A DNA stretch of 64,000 nt, taken from assembly GCF_001625215.2 (NCBI RefSeq), contig NC_030389.2, positions 4,686,930 through 4,750,929 on the forward strand, read 5' to 3'. Both the position numbers and the translations under genes were made by a program. The DNA comes from Daucus carota subsp. sativus (Eukaryota; Streptophyta; Magnoliopsida; Apiales; Apiaceae). The notes beneath the pieces were generated by a model. It did no database searches and was not told the DNA's origin. It worked only from the letters and a program-made list of their open reading frames with translations. This document shows, piece after piece, positions 1 to 10,587 of this stretch; the first letter of the stretch is position 1; each line of letters begins with the position of its first letter.

Positions 1-318
1 AAATATTATCTTGAAGTTTTTGACATACATATTCACACGTTTTGAGTGTATACTGAAATATATTATTTATCAAAACTGATTTATATGAATAAATGTATGA
101 AGACAAATTTTCAAACATTTTAAAACGTGTGTATAGCATGAGCATGTGAATATATGTGTCAAAATTAAAATTTTAAAAGATATGTGTCAAAATTACTTAT
201 ATAAAATAATTATTAAATTATTTAACATATAGGAACTTTTTCTTTTTTATCATAATAGGCTTGGTTTCTTAGACGAATTAAATTGAACCGGACCCTAAGT
301 TTCAATACAGAGTTCATC
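1..318. other. Upstream intergenic, AT-rich
   Basis: AT-rich sequence with no coding signal. It is presumably the promoter and 5' leader of the small gene that starts at 319. No distinct element is recognised. Confidence 0.5.
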
Positions 319-891
319 ATGTTTTCGATCAATCCCCTCAATTCCTCATCATCAACCTGCAAATTCACCAAACTCCGTGAATCAAACACTCAAATCCCCA
401 CACGGGCCTCTCTATTTTCCCCCCAAATCCAACCCCTTTTCACCTCCTCATCATCCACTCACTTTTTCCACACCCCCGCCAAAATCTCAGCCAAGAAAAT
501 GAACAGCGATGCTGAACTTGCATCAGAATTAGCCTCAAAAATTGAAAAAATGAACACCCAATTGGCTCAAAGGGAGGAAGCCATCAAGAGAAGTAGTGAA
601 ATTTTGTTCCAAGAGATGTGTAAGCACTTGGAGATGCAAGAAAGTGAGGTGATGAAGAAGTGGAAGATTATGAGTGAAGATGATAAGTTGGGGTTGGTTA
701 AAGAGTTTGTGTTTGAATGGGGTGGTGATTTTCAGCCATTGTCTGCGAAATCGGTTATCGAAATGGTGGAGGTGTACTTGAGTGAAGATGGTGATTATGA
801 GGATAGTGATGTATTTGATAGTGATGATGATGATAGTTCTCCGATGTTCGGTGGTTTGTTGAATTTCTTTGGTTTGTCTCAAAACAAGTAA
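319..891 (+). CDS. Small acidic-tailed protein, probably plastid-targeted
   Basis: A 190-residue intronless frame that I do not recognise with certainty. The start is the first ATG (319); the frame is open a little further upstream but without an ATG. Residues 1 to about 60 are rich in Ser, Thr, Pro and Asn and poor in acidic residues, as in a chloroplast transit peptide. A second Met after an AKISAKK segment begins the mature-like part: an amphipathic coiled-coil-like helix (ELASELASKIEKMNTQLAQR), a conserved-looking stretch with WKIMSEDDKLGLVKEF, and then a run of Asp and Ser before a hydrophobic end (GGLLNFFGL). The general layout recalls small stromal assembly factors such as CRR41, but that is a guess. 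No neighbouring gene suggests a role. Confidence 0.7.
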   Translation: MFSINPLNSSSSTCKFTKLRESNTQIPTRASLFSPQIQPLFTSSSSTHFFHTPAKISAKKMNSDAELASELASKIEKMNTQLAQREEAIKRSSEILFQEMCKHLEMQESEVMKKWKIMSEDDKLGLVKEFVFEWGGDFQPLSAKSVIEMVEVYLSEDGDYEDSDVFDSDDDDSSPMFGGLLNFFGLSQNK

Positions 892-1794
892 CTAGTGGTT
901 GCTGAAACAATTTTCTGTTAGTTTTTGCATCATTTTTTTGGTACTTTTAAGTATTTTTCGATGCATTAGATTTTAATCTACTGCATATCAACAACTCCTA
1001 TATGTAATTCTGTTCATTTTGTTAATGTTATGTCTGGTTCTATAATCAAGCGATTTTCAGGAGACGGGAGCATGTTTTGAGTCATGCTTGTATAGAGTAG
1101 CAAAATTATTTAGCGGTGTTTGGTTCAAGGTTAATGAGCCTAGAACGCGAGAATAAGAACCTCAAACCCATGTGTTGGTGTTTGGATTAGCCATTTTGTG
1201 GTAGTGCTGATAATTGGTATATATACGCAACGTATGTATGTTTTGATGAACTGCCTTGTGACTAGAGAGTTTGTAATTCTGTATATGGGATTTGTAGAAT
1301 TTCTCTTTAATGCAGGCATAGTAAAACGAATTCCTGCAGTTTTACCATATGATGAGAAGTGAAACTAGAGTGATGTAGAAAGGGTGAACTTTAAATTTTC
1401 CCCTCGCAGTAATAGGTTATTCATCATGCAAATATCAATGTTTTAGAGTATAGCCAACATATAGTGCAATTAGCACACAAAATCTTGATCTTGATTCTTG
1501 AAGAACAGAAAGAACAGATAGTGAGTGTAACCTTAATCATGGACCGGCATCTTCATTGCTCCATCTACAGGAGGAATGGTAAAATGCATTTTTTGCATAA
1601 ACAACGTAACGAGTAATGTTATGTTGGTTATGAACTTCAATGAGATTATAATTTGAGAAAATTTTAAAGCCATATATGCAGTTTGATTCATGAAATTAGC
1701 TTATAACAGCTGTTTTGTCTGTCTGAACACCACCACGTTTAAAATCGTGGTCAAAAAAGTGTCATTAGCATCTGAGACAACAAAGGATTCCTAG
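892..1794. other. Intergenic with one dispersed repeat
   Basis: 3' flank of the small plastid-type gene and of the convergent HVA22-like gene. No coding frame is convincing. Positions 1111-1200 match, in inverted orientation, a segment near 31268-31353 (see the repeat entries). Confidence 0.5.
1111..1200 (+). repeat. Dispersed repeat, copy 1 (inverted relative to 31268-31353)
   Basis: The stretch from GGTGTTTGGTTCAAGG to GTGTTGGTGTTTGGATTAGC reads, reverse-complemented, as the segment at 31268-31353 with scattered differences. Ends of the GGTGTTTGG type are common in Harbinger/Tourist-like MITEs, but I could not define both ends or a target duplication here. Confidence 0.5.
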
Positions 1795-3689
1795 TTAAGA
1801 AGCTGGAAATGCATATTCCTCTGCCATCTTTCTGGCTTTGAACTGTTCAGAATTCGACTTGTGCCTTTTCCCCTGAAGATGTGACTGCAGTGTCACCTCG
1901 CTCTGTAACGTCATCTGACATATATCACAACCAAACCTGTTATTTGGATCTTGATTAGCTTGACATGACTTGGTTGCAGTACTTGAGAAGTTATTCTTTT
2001 CCGCTTTCACTATTGCTCGTAACTCCTTGCACTTAGACTTGTGTTTCTTTCCCTGAACATGTGAATTCCATATTGCCTCGCTTTGAGTTTTCACCTGACA
2101 TATTGTACAATACCTCACTCTGTTTGTTCCGCCAATGGTTACTACTCTCATTGTCGTCTGCTTTCCTGCTTTTAACTCCTCGCATTTGATCTTGTGTTTC
2201 CTTCCTTGAAGATGTGAATTCAGCGTTGCCTCACTCGTCGTGGTTACTTGACACACAGCACAAGTCCACTCCCTCTGTACATTCTGTACTAGGGGTGCTG
2301 GCAATGTCAGGACTTTAACATCGACACGAGTGTTCGGTTTCATTGTACTCTGAGAGGGAAAATGTGGCAAAGATGGGAGAATCAACTTCAAATTTAATTC
2401 GATTCCTTCCATATTCATTCACCCCGACCAAGCATAACATAAATGAATAGAATCGATAAAAGAAAAACACTTGCCTTGTCTATAGCTGATGCAGTACCAG
2501 TCAGAATTTTCACTGTTTTGATATCAGCATTAGAGGATGTAGGCTTCATAACTTTTGGCTGTGTAAAACATTACAAGCTCTATACTAAATGGTTGATCAT
2601 CAGAATATAAGTTAACTAATATTAATACATGATGAAATTTCCTTCAAGGAAACTAGAATGTACCTTGGTAGAGATAAGCTCCTCCAAAGCTTCTCCTCCA
2701 TGCTCAATAATATCTCTTTGTGCCGGAACTGGAAAGGATTCTTCCTCAAGAGATGGATCCTGATTCTTATTCAAGAGAACAAGAACAACTTGAGGTAGCT
2801 GCCCAGACAAGCAAGGGCGAACGAAACAATTGTAGGCAATACCAGCACCGTCAAAGCGGGGTATAACTAGCCAGAAGATAGCTATTATCTTTGCATAAGG
2901 CCACACCGGAAGCCTGACGCATATAAATGTGACAAGAAGAAAAAAGTTATATATAATACATTAATGGTGTGTTTAGGAATCTGAATTCCATTTGAAATTC
3001 TGGATTTGATCAAATAACCTGTTCGAGAATTTGAATTTGGATTTCATAATCCACACATTCAAATATTAGTATAAATTTGAGAATTTGAAATGACAACTCA
3101 AATCCTGTCATTTGAAATCCATCATTTCAAATGAAATGCATGTTTCCAAACGGTCTCTAAACACTATTGAAATTTGAACAAAAGCTTAAATAGCTATGAA
3201 CAATTTAGCAAAAAATAAAAAATAGCTATTACCAATCAATGAGTCCACCAAAAGTATGGTCAAGAAGGGAAATTAAAGAAAAGAGAACCCAATAAGTAAC
3301 CAATTTCCTCATCTCACAGTTTGAATTTGTCTCTATTGCTTGAACTGAGGCACATCTGTTAAACAACAAATGAAGTTTTAAATACATAAACAATAAAATA
3401 AATACCCTTAAACTACACTGGAGACTCATAAAAACATAGAAAACAAAAACTTACAAAGGATAAACCAGAGCAAATGTAGGCCTGAAATTTGTAATCATCA
3501 AGAAACCAAAACTCAGCATAATATTCTGATTTGCATAAGTAAATAAATATCTACTAAACAAATCATTTTTTTTCAAATACAAAGAACTGAAAAAAAAAAC
3601 AATGGTACGATATTTTGCTGCATAAGTAGAATTTACCAGGCAAGATGTTTGAAGCATTTCAGCACTACATAGAACCCAAAGAAGCCCAT
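1795..3689 (-). CDS. HVA22: HVA22-like (TB2/DP1) membrane protein with three U1-type zinc fingers
   Basis: Six exons (3637-3689, 3455-3481, 3233-3355, 2664-2913, 2475-2558, 1795-2349) join in frame to 363 residues. Residues 1-95 are a TB2/DP1/HVA22 domain: LAWPTFALVYPLCASVQAIET, a YWVLFSLISLL hydrophobic hairpin, and WPYAKIIAIFWLVIPRFDGA. In this family the hairpins shape tubular ER membranes. The C-terminal half carries three C2H2 fingers of U1/matrin type with CX2CX12HX5H spacing (C209/C212/H225/H231, C260/C263/H276/H282, C320/C323/H336/H342), which usually bind RNA or double-stranded RNA. Intron 5 appears to start with GC (AAG|GCAAGT) and ends at a strong pyrimidine tract (TTTTCCCTCTCAG). 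Intron 3 holds a small MITE. Zinc-finger extensions on HVA22 proteins exist in plants, but their function is unclear. Confidence 0.85.
2965..3157. mobile_element. Harbinger/Tourist-like MITE in an HVA22 intron
   Basis: A 193-bp AT-rich segment beginning TGGTGTGTTTAGGAA and ending TTTCCAAACGGTCTC, flanked on both sides by TAA (2962-2964 and 3158-3160). The ends are imperfect inverted repeats of the GTGTTTGGAAA type. The interior is a loose palindrome of AATTTGAAAT-type words. A three-base TAA duplication fits PIF/Harbinger MITEs. It lies wholly within intron 3. Confidence 0.6.
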
Positions 3690-3849
3690 AAGAGAGAGAG
3701 TATGATTACACCAAGTACTGAAGTTTTTTGAACACAAAGGCTTGAGAAAGGAAAAGACCGGCAAATAAATGGCTCTTTCAATTTAGACATTGCATGGCTC
3801 TTTGTTTTCTGGGAGGGTCTATTTGTCTTGGTAATTGGAGAAATTTATA

Positions 3850-4086
3850 CTCCTTCCATCTCAAATTAGATGACCCCGTTGACTTTGGGCACATAACTTT
3901 AGGTGCATTGACCGTCTACTTCCGAAATTTATTTTTTTATTTTTTCTTTTGTAAATGAAAATTTCATATTTTAATTGTTATGTGCAAAAATAAAATTTTA
4001 AAAATAAATCATGTAGATATGCGGTCAATGAACCTTAAACTGTGTGTCCAAAGACAACGGGGTCATCTAATTTAGGATGGAGGGAG
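3850..4086. mobile_element. Stowaway MITE (Tc1/mariner type)
   Basis: A 237-bp element flanked by TA (3848-3849 and 4087-4088). Its terminal inverted repeats of about 65 bp start CTCCTTCCATC on the left and CTCCCTCCATCC on the right (reverse complement). Both continue AAATTAGATGACCCCGTTG. Ends and TA duplication are diagnostic of Stowaway. It lies upstream of the HVA22-like gene. Confidence 0.9.
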
Positions 4087-4088
4087 TA

Positions 4089-5393
4089 TATTTCAATTAA
4101 TGCATTTTCATTTTACCTTCCATCTGTTTTCATTTTAAAATTAAGTTATTTTCCTGACATAGAAATCCCTAGACATCTAAGTTGGGATTAAATAAAAAAT
4201 ATTACTTTACTAAAGGTAAAATTATGTTGCCTTCGTTATATTGAGATCGAAACATATTATCCTATTAATATTATTTCTTTTAGATAGACTACTTATAACC
4301 CGGACCACGGGTGATTTATAATATTTTTAATTTTATGGTCTATATTTTAAATTTAGTTGAAATACTAATCTAATTTATTTAAACATGTTATTATATACTT
4401 ATATATAATAAGCGTAAGGTAGATAATTTGGTCGCATGGTCCTATGGTCCAAAAGCTTATCATCCGTTTGATCGTGTATTGAACAAATAAGCACCGTTAG
4501 ATTAGAACAAAATTAACTTCTGTTCTATACGGCAACTGATATCTACTTGCATGTTTATAATTCCTTTTCTGAATGCAAAACAAATTCTGTCTTTCACGTG
4601 TTTATGAATTTTTTTATTGCAAAATAAATATTTCCTACCAATTTTATTTGTAAAATCATATAAATCGCACCGTCCCAATTTTTATATAATATATTTTAAA
4701 ATTAATAAGCCGGATTAATGGGAGGAGCGAATATAAAAACTTTTCCTTAATCCAAAACAGATTCTACCTTCTATTGCATGTTTATGAAACCAAATTATCA
4801 TATAAATTTTTGGAAAAATATTTGAATCACATTATAATAATTCGAATATAAAATATATTTATAAATATAATCTAATAGAAGTTGGCGTCACATATTCTAC
4901 TCAAGATATATTAAAATTTGATAGAAAGAATTTAATATTTTGTCATGATACATACGAGAAAAGAATTGAATTTTCTTTTTTTGAAACCGAAAAGGAATGA
5001 CTTGATTACAATAGTTTATTTGAAGTCATTAATGGCTGTGATGGTGTATTTACAACAATTCTAACTTACAAACAAATCAAAATTTCAAATTTTATTTTAT
5101 TGAAAATTTTAATTTATTATTTATAAATTAAATTTTTTCACACCATTTAAAATATATTTAAAAAATTTATAAATAAATAGGCTAATTGATCACTGTTCGA
5201 CAGATATCATCTTGTGGAACTGTGTTATTTGATTTGAATGTCTCGTTGTCTATCTGCATAGAATTAACTATAAGATCGAACAACCATTTAGCATATTCAT
5301 ATCTTCCATTTTAATTCAATATTCATTTCCTGGCTTACAATGACACAATGTAAAACAAAAACTAACCTTCTTATAGCAAATACCACTAAATTT
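4089..5393. other. AT-rich intergenic, nothing recognised
   Basis: About 1.3 kb of AT-rich sequence with no plausible coding frame, RNA gene or clear repeat. Confidence 0.5.
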
Positions 5394-6111
5394 TTAAACA
5401 ACCTCATCTCCACCTTCACCTCCATCTTCACCAAACCCACCTTCACTACCACCACCTCCGTCGTCGCCTCCTTCATAACCACTACTAGGGGTGAGCATTC
5501 GGTCGGTTCGGTCCAAAACCGGACCGAACCGAATAGACCGAGAACCGAAGTTTAGATTTTTTTCGGACCGGACCGGACCGAAGTTTTATAATGGACCGAA
5601 CCGGACCGAACCGAAATAATTCGGTTCGGTCCGGTCCGGACCGAAGGAACCGAAATTATTTTAAAAATAAAAAAATATTATATTTTTTAACTAAAATTCA
5701 TGATTTATTTTAAAATTTTCATAGTAATTAATCACCCCCAATTCATTAAAGATACATATAATTAAATTTACAAACTAGATATTATAATTATAACATATAA
5801 GATACATATATAATATAAATATAAATTAAAATTATATATATTTTGGACAATTCGGTCTATTCGGTCCGGACCGAAATATTTTTTTACGGACCGGACCGGA
5901 CCGAACTTTATTTCGGTCTATTCGGTCCGGACCGAATGGACCGAACTTTCAGAAAATTAGGACCGAACCGAACCGAATTTACACGGTTCGGTCCGGTTTT
6001 TCGGTTCCGGTTCGGTTTTGCTCACCCCTAACCACTACCACCTCTATGCCGCCCGCCCCCTCCATAACCACCACCTCTATCTCCACCACCACTTCCACCT
6101 CCATTATTTGT
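5394..6111 (-). pseudogene. Glycine-rich protein frame interrupted by a hAT-type MITE
   Basis: On the minus strand the flanks of the MITE at 5486-6030 form one continuous Gly-rich reading frame when the insertion and one 8-bp target copy are left out. It opens after a TAG at 6112-6114, reads NNGGGSGGGDRGGGYGGGG, then RHRGGSGYEGGDDGGGGSEG, and closes with GGDEVV and a TAA at 5394-5396. The composition resembles plant glycine-rich proteins (cell-wall or RNA-binding types). No start codon, signal peptide or upstream exon is evident; the sequence further upstream has stops in this frame. It may be the last exon or a relic of a GRP gene that was hit by the transposon. Confidence 0.5.
5486..6030. 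mobile_element. hAT-type MITE with perfect 8-bp target duplication
   Basis: A 545-bp element with 12-bp terminal inverted repeats TAGGGGTGAGCA...TGCTCACCCCTA. It is flanked on both sides by the 8-bp duplication ACCACTAC (5478-5485 and 6031-6038), the signature of the hAT superfamily. Both subterminal regions are packed with GGTTCGGTCCGG-type words in both orientations around an AT-rich core. There is no coding capacity. The exact target duplication implies a fairly recent insertion. Confidence 0.9.
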
Positions 6112-6114
6112 CTA

Positions 6115-6536
6115 ACAACACAACCTCCACACCTTCATCTTCACCAACCCCATCTTAATCGATGCTTCAACCTGTTTCAACCCCGTTCATACTTCTTTCT
6201 CCACCTCGACTCAACTTCAAACGCGGAGCCGCCACTATTCCGGCAACGCTCCAACCCCCCACTTCAAGCCGCCCAAACCTCCGCTACAATCATCCTTCTT
6301 CCATCTCCACCTTCACCTCCACCATCTCCACCACTGTCACCACCATCTGAATTGAAAACATGAACAGATCTGGAGATTCTAAGCTGGAACATATCAGGAG
6401 AATAAGTTTTCACTAAATCCTGCAACACATATCACTAAATTCTAAAGAGAATATCACTAAATTGTACTGAGAATATCACTAACTTGTATTGGTTTCTAGT
6501 TTTTATTTTAAGATTGGTTTCTATTTGATCATGAGC

Positions 6537-6538
<2 letters not shown>
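6115..6538. other. Low-complexity CCACC-rich and unassigned sequence
   Basis: Continuation of a CCACC/GGTGG-rich tract beside the glycine-rich frame, then plain AT-rich sequence. Several frames are open only because of composition, and none looks like a gene. Confidence 0.4.

Positions 6539-6606
<68 letters not shown>
6539..6606. repeat. (TA)n microsatellite
   Basis: About 34 uninterrupted TA units directly left of the MULE at 6610. It was probably the insertion target, since AT repeats also follow the right end of that MULE. Confidence 0.95.
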
Positions 6607-6610
<4 letters not shown>

Positions 6611-6916
6611 AGTATATTGCAAAACGCATCCCCTGATTTTTGCGAAAAGCACTTTTTACCCTAGACTTTCCAAAATTGCACTATCCACCCCGATAATTTT
6701 TTTGGCGCGACATTTTAGACCCTTCCGTTAAATATATCCGTTACCGTTAGTTAATGTTGAGGGTATGCTTGGTATTTCAGTTTTTTTTAATTAAATGCTG
6801 AGCAACGGTCTTATTCATGTTGTCTTTATATACACACACTACATACAATCCCACAACATCTTCTTCTCTTTTCTCTTTGTTTTTTTTTCTTCTTCTTCAA
6901 ATCGGCATACTGAATC

Positions 6917-7197
6917 ATGGCTGGCAAATGTTTCTGTGGTAAATGGTTGGCAGCAAAGACGCATGGACGGATGCAAATGCCGGACGTCGGTTTATTTCGT
7001 GTGAGAGATGTCGTTTTTTCCGGTGGTTGGACGAACCATTGTGTGAGCGTTTAAGAGTGATTATTCCCGGTCTGTTGAGAAGAATCAACAAGCTAGAAGC
7101 ACAACAACGACCAGAGGCATGCAAGAGTGTTGGATTTGTTGACGACACAATTGGTGGGCATATGGTCTGTTCAGAAGCAGGTGGGCGACTGGAGTGA
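6917..7197 (+). pseudogene. GRF-type zinc-finger fragment inside the MULE
   Basis: Begins MAGKCFCGKW in one frame (ATG 6917) and continues in another frame as WTDANAGRRFISCERCRFF, RWLDEPLCERL and IPGLLRRINKLE. This is the GRF zinc-finger pattern (CxCG, then GRRFxxC, CxFFxW, D, C) found in many small plant proteins and some nucleic-acid enzymes. One frameshift lies between the first two cysteines and the GRRF motif. It reads inward from the left TIR, opposite to the transposase, like the second gene of MuDR in layout but not in sequence. It was probably captured from a host gene. Confidence 0.7.
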
Positions 7198-9460
7198 GTA
7201 ATATACCTCCAAATGGACCTTTTAGATGGCATCCATCAAACCAATCAAGGGCCTACATCCTTCAAGAAATTCTTGTTTTAATGGTCCCAAGCATACATAA
7301 AATCTCAGAAATCTTCTTCCAGGAAAACCATTTTCTGCAGGCTCTGTCATCAGCTTCACAATGGAGGTTGACATCACCTTCTTAACTTCATTTACATAAA
7401 GATATAACTTGCTAAATTCTTCTTCATACCTCCCTGTTATAGTTTCTCTAGCCTTCCTCATTGCCCTGTATGCCATTGTTGATGAAATGTTACATTTCCA
7501 ATCATTTACAACTTTTGCATGAAAAGCTTGTAAGGGCCAACTTGGATTCATCCTTATCTCTTCTTCATAAGTCCTAGCCAACCAAGTTGAGTTAATCTGT
7601 TTTTGGACCCATGTAGGTGTACATGTGTGTTTGTTGCACACTGTCTTGATTTGAATATTGGTTGATCTCTGCTGCTTGATACCATAAACTTTACAGTCAC
7701 ATCTAGCAGTGCAAACCCACTTTATCTTATCAGATAGATTCTTCTTGAGCCTAACCCCTCTTTAGTGTAGAATAGCATGCTTCCTCACAGCCTCTCTAAA
7801 AACCCGACCACTGCTGAATAGCATACCCATCTCGAATTGTGGATCTTCCATATCATTTTGCTCATTAAATTCTGGAAAAGTGGTGTCCTCTTCATCACAA
7901 GAGGAGATGGCCATCTTCTCCACACTCCTGTTATACTCACTCTCTGATGAAGTACTATCTTCTTCCATCTCTTCATATTTCTCATCATCTTTTTCATGTT
8001 TCTCATTAATTACACTCTCTTGTCCTTGTTCTTCTGGCAACACTGTCTCAATTTCAGCTTCTGCCTTGTCCTTGACACTCTTGGCCTTGTCCTTTTTCTG
8101 ACCGAAATACTTGTCCTTGTTCTTCACAGTGTTTCTCACTTGTTTTGGCTCTACAGCAGCCACCCTTGCACTTTCTTCTGGCACTTTTTCTTTAACAGAA
8201 AGCAGCTTTGCACCTTGTTTATCCCCACCCTTTTCTTCAATAATTTGTGTTGGAGTACCCTTCTTCAACCTCCCTACAGATTTCTTCTTCTCTTCTCTCT
8301 TGCTAGAGTTTTCACCTCCCTCCATCTCATGTCTCTTGCCTGGTTTTTCAACTCCATCCATCTCACTTCTCTTGCTTAATTTTTCACCAACCTCCTTCTC
8401 ATGTCCCTTGCTCTGTTTTTCACCACCCTTTCTTCCCTTCTTAGCTTTACAAGGCTCTGAGATCACATCATTACCAGCATCATCTAGCACCACAGGGGTT
8501 TCCTATGTGTTCTTAAATAAGCCCCTCAGCATTGAGTACCTCCCTCTCTTTCTAGCTCTGTATGGTGGATTAGGAGGTGGGATTCTCCTCTTCTTTTTTT
8601 TAGACTTGGGCAACTGACTTTCACTGGAATCCATGTTTGAACTGTCCCCATGGAAGCTTGATTTCTCTTCCTCCTCTTGTACACCTTCTTCACCCACATC
8701 CCTCACAGCAGCTTCTACCTTAACTCTTATATCTTCTATCTTTTCAATTCTTTGATCTATAGCCAGTTGTGTGAATGAAAAATCAGCAAATTCACCATCA
8801 AGACCAGGACCATTTGGGGTCGTATAGAGCCTTACCAACTCGTAGTTACACTCTACCAGAGTTTTCACAACCTCAAGATCACGATTAGTTTCAATCGGAT
8901 TAATATTAGCAGCACAAAACTCATGCTCAGTAGTCAAAAACCAAAGATCCATACTCTGACTACTACAACCTACTTCACCAAGCATAGCATCGATTTCAAA
9001 TAAATCCAAACCAGTCACAGAACACATATCAAAATAGGCTATTTCACCACCAACATAAGCAGTACAATTCTCATTCAAATAACCCCCGTAATGAAGTTTT
9101 AAGGTGAAGTAGGGACTCATATCTGCACCAAGATTTAAAGGGACCACAAAAATTTCAAAATATAGTAATAAACTAGTGGAGCAAACAAATATAGTAAATC
9201 ATTTATCATCACAAACATAAAGGGACCACAAAGATTTAAAAAACAAAAACCCTAAAACACATAACGCATGCAACTATAAATAGCAAAAACATATATACAA
9301 AGCTTGAAAAAGGTCATCGAAGATGCTTACCACCATAAGCAGGCATTTCGTCAGCACACTCTTTAACTACAGTGGTACTATCATCACCGGTCGCTTTATC
9401 CTCTTTCCAAAGGTCACCATCATTTCGGGCTTGAACGCCGGTCCTTAAACGCCCTCTCAT
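7150..9460 (-). pseudogene. MURA-type MULE transposase, truncated
   Basis: Exon 1 (9331-9460) starts MRGRLRTGVQ. It splices in frame to a PB1-like domain (MSPYFTLKLHYGGY, AYVGGEIAYFDMCSV) from 9122 downwards. A long Lys/Glu-rich linker follows, then the DNA-binding region (DPQFEMGMLFSSGRVFREAV ... KWVCTARCDCKVYG) and the MULE core lead-in (STWLARTYEEEIRMNPSW, MAYRAMRKARETI). The frame carries stop codons after LFKNT (8503-8505) and after HAILH, and a shift at PLIGLMDAI; the next frame continues DGCHLKGPFGGILLT, which includes the first catalytic Asp. The rest of the DDE domain is missing and the sequence runs into the GRF fragment. The protein is therefore inactive. Confidence 0.8.
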
Positions 9461-9833
9461 CGTTGTTAATTACAAAGCTTCAAAAAGTTTAGTGCAAGTA
9501 TATCGATTCTTGGGTTTTGATCGCAAGGTTTAGTTGGGGGAGATGGAGCGACTTCTGGATTGGGGGGGGGGGGGGGTTATGTCTCAATTTGGGAGGGAAT
9601 TAGATATTTAAGGTAAACAATTAGAAAAATAGAAGTGGATTGTAAAGCCCTCGGTGAAATTACAGCTTTACCCTTAAATTTTAACGTTAACGGAAGAGAC
9701 TAACGGCTATGGTCAAACCAGGTGCATACTGCCGCGCTTTTCAAATGATGGGGGTGAATAGTGCAATTTTGGAAAGTCTAGGGTAAAAAGTGCTTTTCAC
9801 AAAAATCAGGGAGGTGCGTTTTGCAATATACTC

Positions 9834-10587
9834 ATATATATATCAAACCTCTAACATAGCAGAAGTGCATCATGCCTCACATCAGCACAGAGGTGTTCCG
9901 AAACACCCCACACCCCCCCCCCCCCCCCCCCCCAACCCCAAAATAGTATCGCAGTCCTACCGTTAAGCAGATTCTAAAATATGTCACTATGCAAAAGATC
10001 AATGCGACAACTTTTTAGAAAGAATAACAAAATTAGGAAAACACAATTCCAGTGGTTCCTGGTACTAGAGCATGTAAAAAGGCTCAAGCCTAGATTTCTA
10101 TGTCTTAGCAAGAACATCTTGCAGTAGGTCCTCAAAACTAGCAGTCTTGTACCAGGCTGTCCAAGATTACAGCAGCTCAGGGATGCATCATGTTAGATAT
10201 AAGGCTTATGCTAGTTATATTTCATTTTTTGTATATGTTCATATAGACCAAGACAGAACATAATATAATGATAAAAAACCAAAATGCAAGAACTTTGATA
10301 CCTTCTAGTGTTTGAAAAAGTAAAAACACTGACAAAATTTTTTATTTTCCAGTTTAATATGCTACTGGCTTTGGCTAAAAGATACTTATTTCATAAACAT
10401 GCAAGTTTTTTTTTTTTTTTTTTTTCCAATTGAATTAGGAACAAATTTAGTCAGGTCAGAATTAGTGAAGAGGGACCAACAATCACATTGCAGAATATAC
10501 AGAAAACTAGGATCTGAAGCTGTGGTTGCCTTTCAAAAAGGTCAACTCTGAACTCATATGATTGTATAAGTAGTAAAACTAGCTTAT
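9834..10587. other. Intergenic; homopolymer runs
   Basis: 3' flank of the PP2-A10-like gene, with a poly-C run near 9906-9933 and a poly-T run near 10408-10427. No gene or structured element is seen. Confidence 0.5.

Larger units (their letters stand above)
6610..9833. mobile_element. Defective Mutator-like element (MULE) with long TIRs
   Basis: A 3.2-kb element with terminal inverted repeats that are near-identical for about 110 bp. Both begin GAGTATATTGCAAAACGCA and continue through TAGACTTTCCAAAATTGCAC. Flanks are ATATATAAA on the left and ATATATATA on the right, an imperfect 9-bp duplication in an AT repeat. Two convergent broken coding regions lie inside: a GRF zinc-finger fragment reading in from the left TIR and a MURA-type transposase reading in from the right TIR. 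The transposase stops just after its first catalytic region, so the element is non-autonomous. Confidence 0.88.

Noticed and set aside
6046-6363. Pro/Ser/Thr-rich open frames on the plus strand
   Set aside because: They are the antisense of a GGTGG-rich tract; open by composition, with no recognisable protein.
6435-6629. Open frame of alternating Tyr-Ile residues
   Set aside because: It is only the translation of the (TA)n microsatellite.
7880-8617. Plus-strand Ser/Phe/Leu-rich frames
   Set aside because: Antisense shadows of the Lys/Glu-rich linker of the MURA-type transposase.
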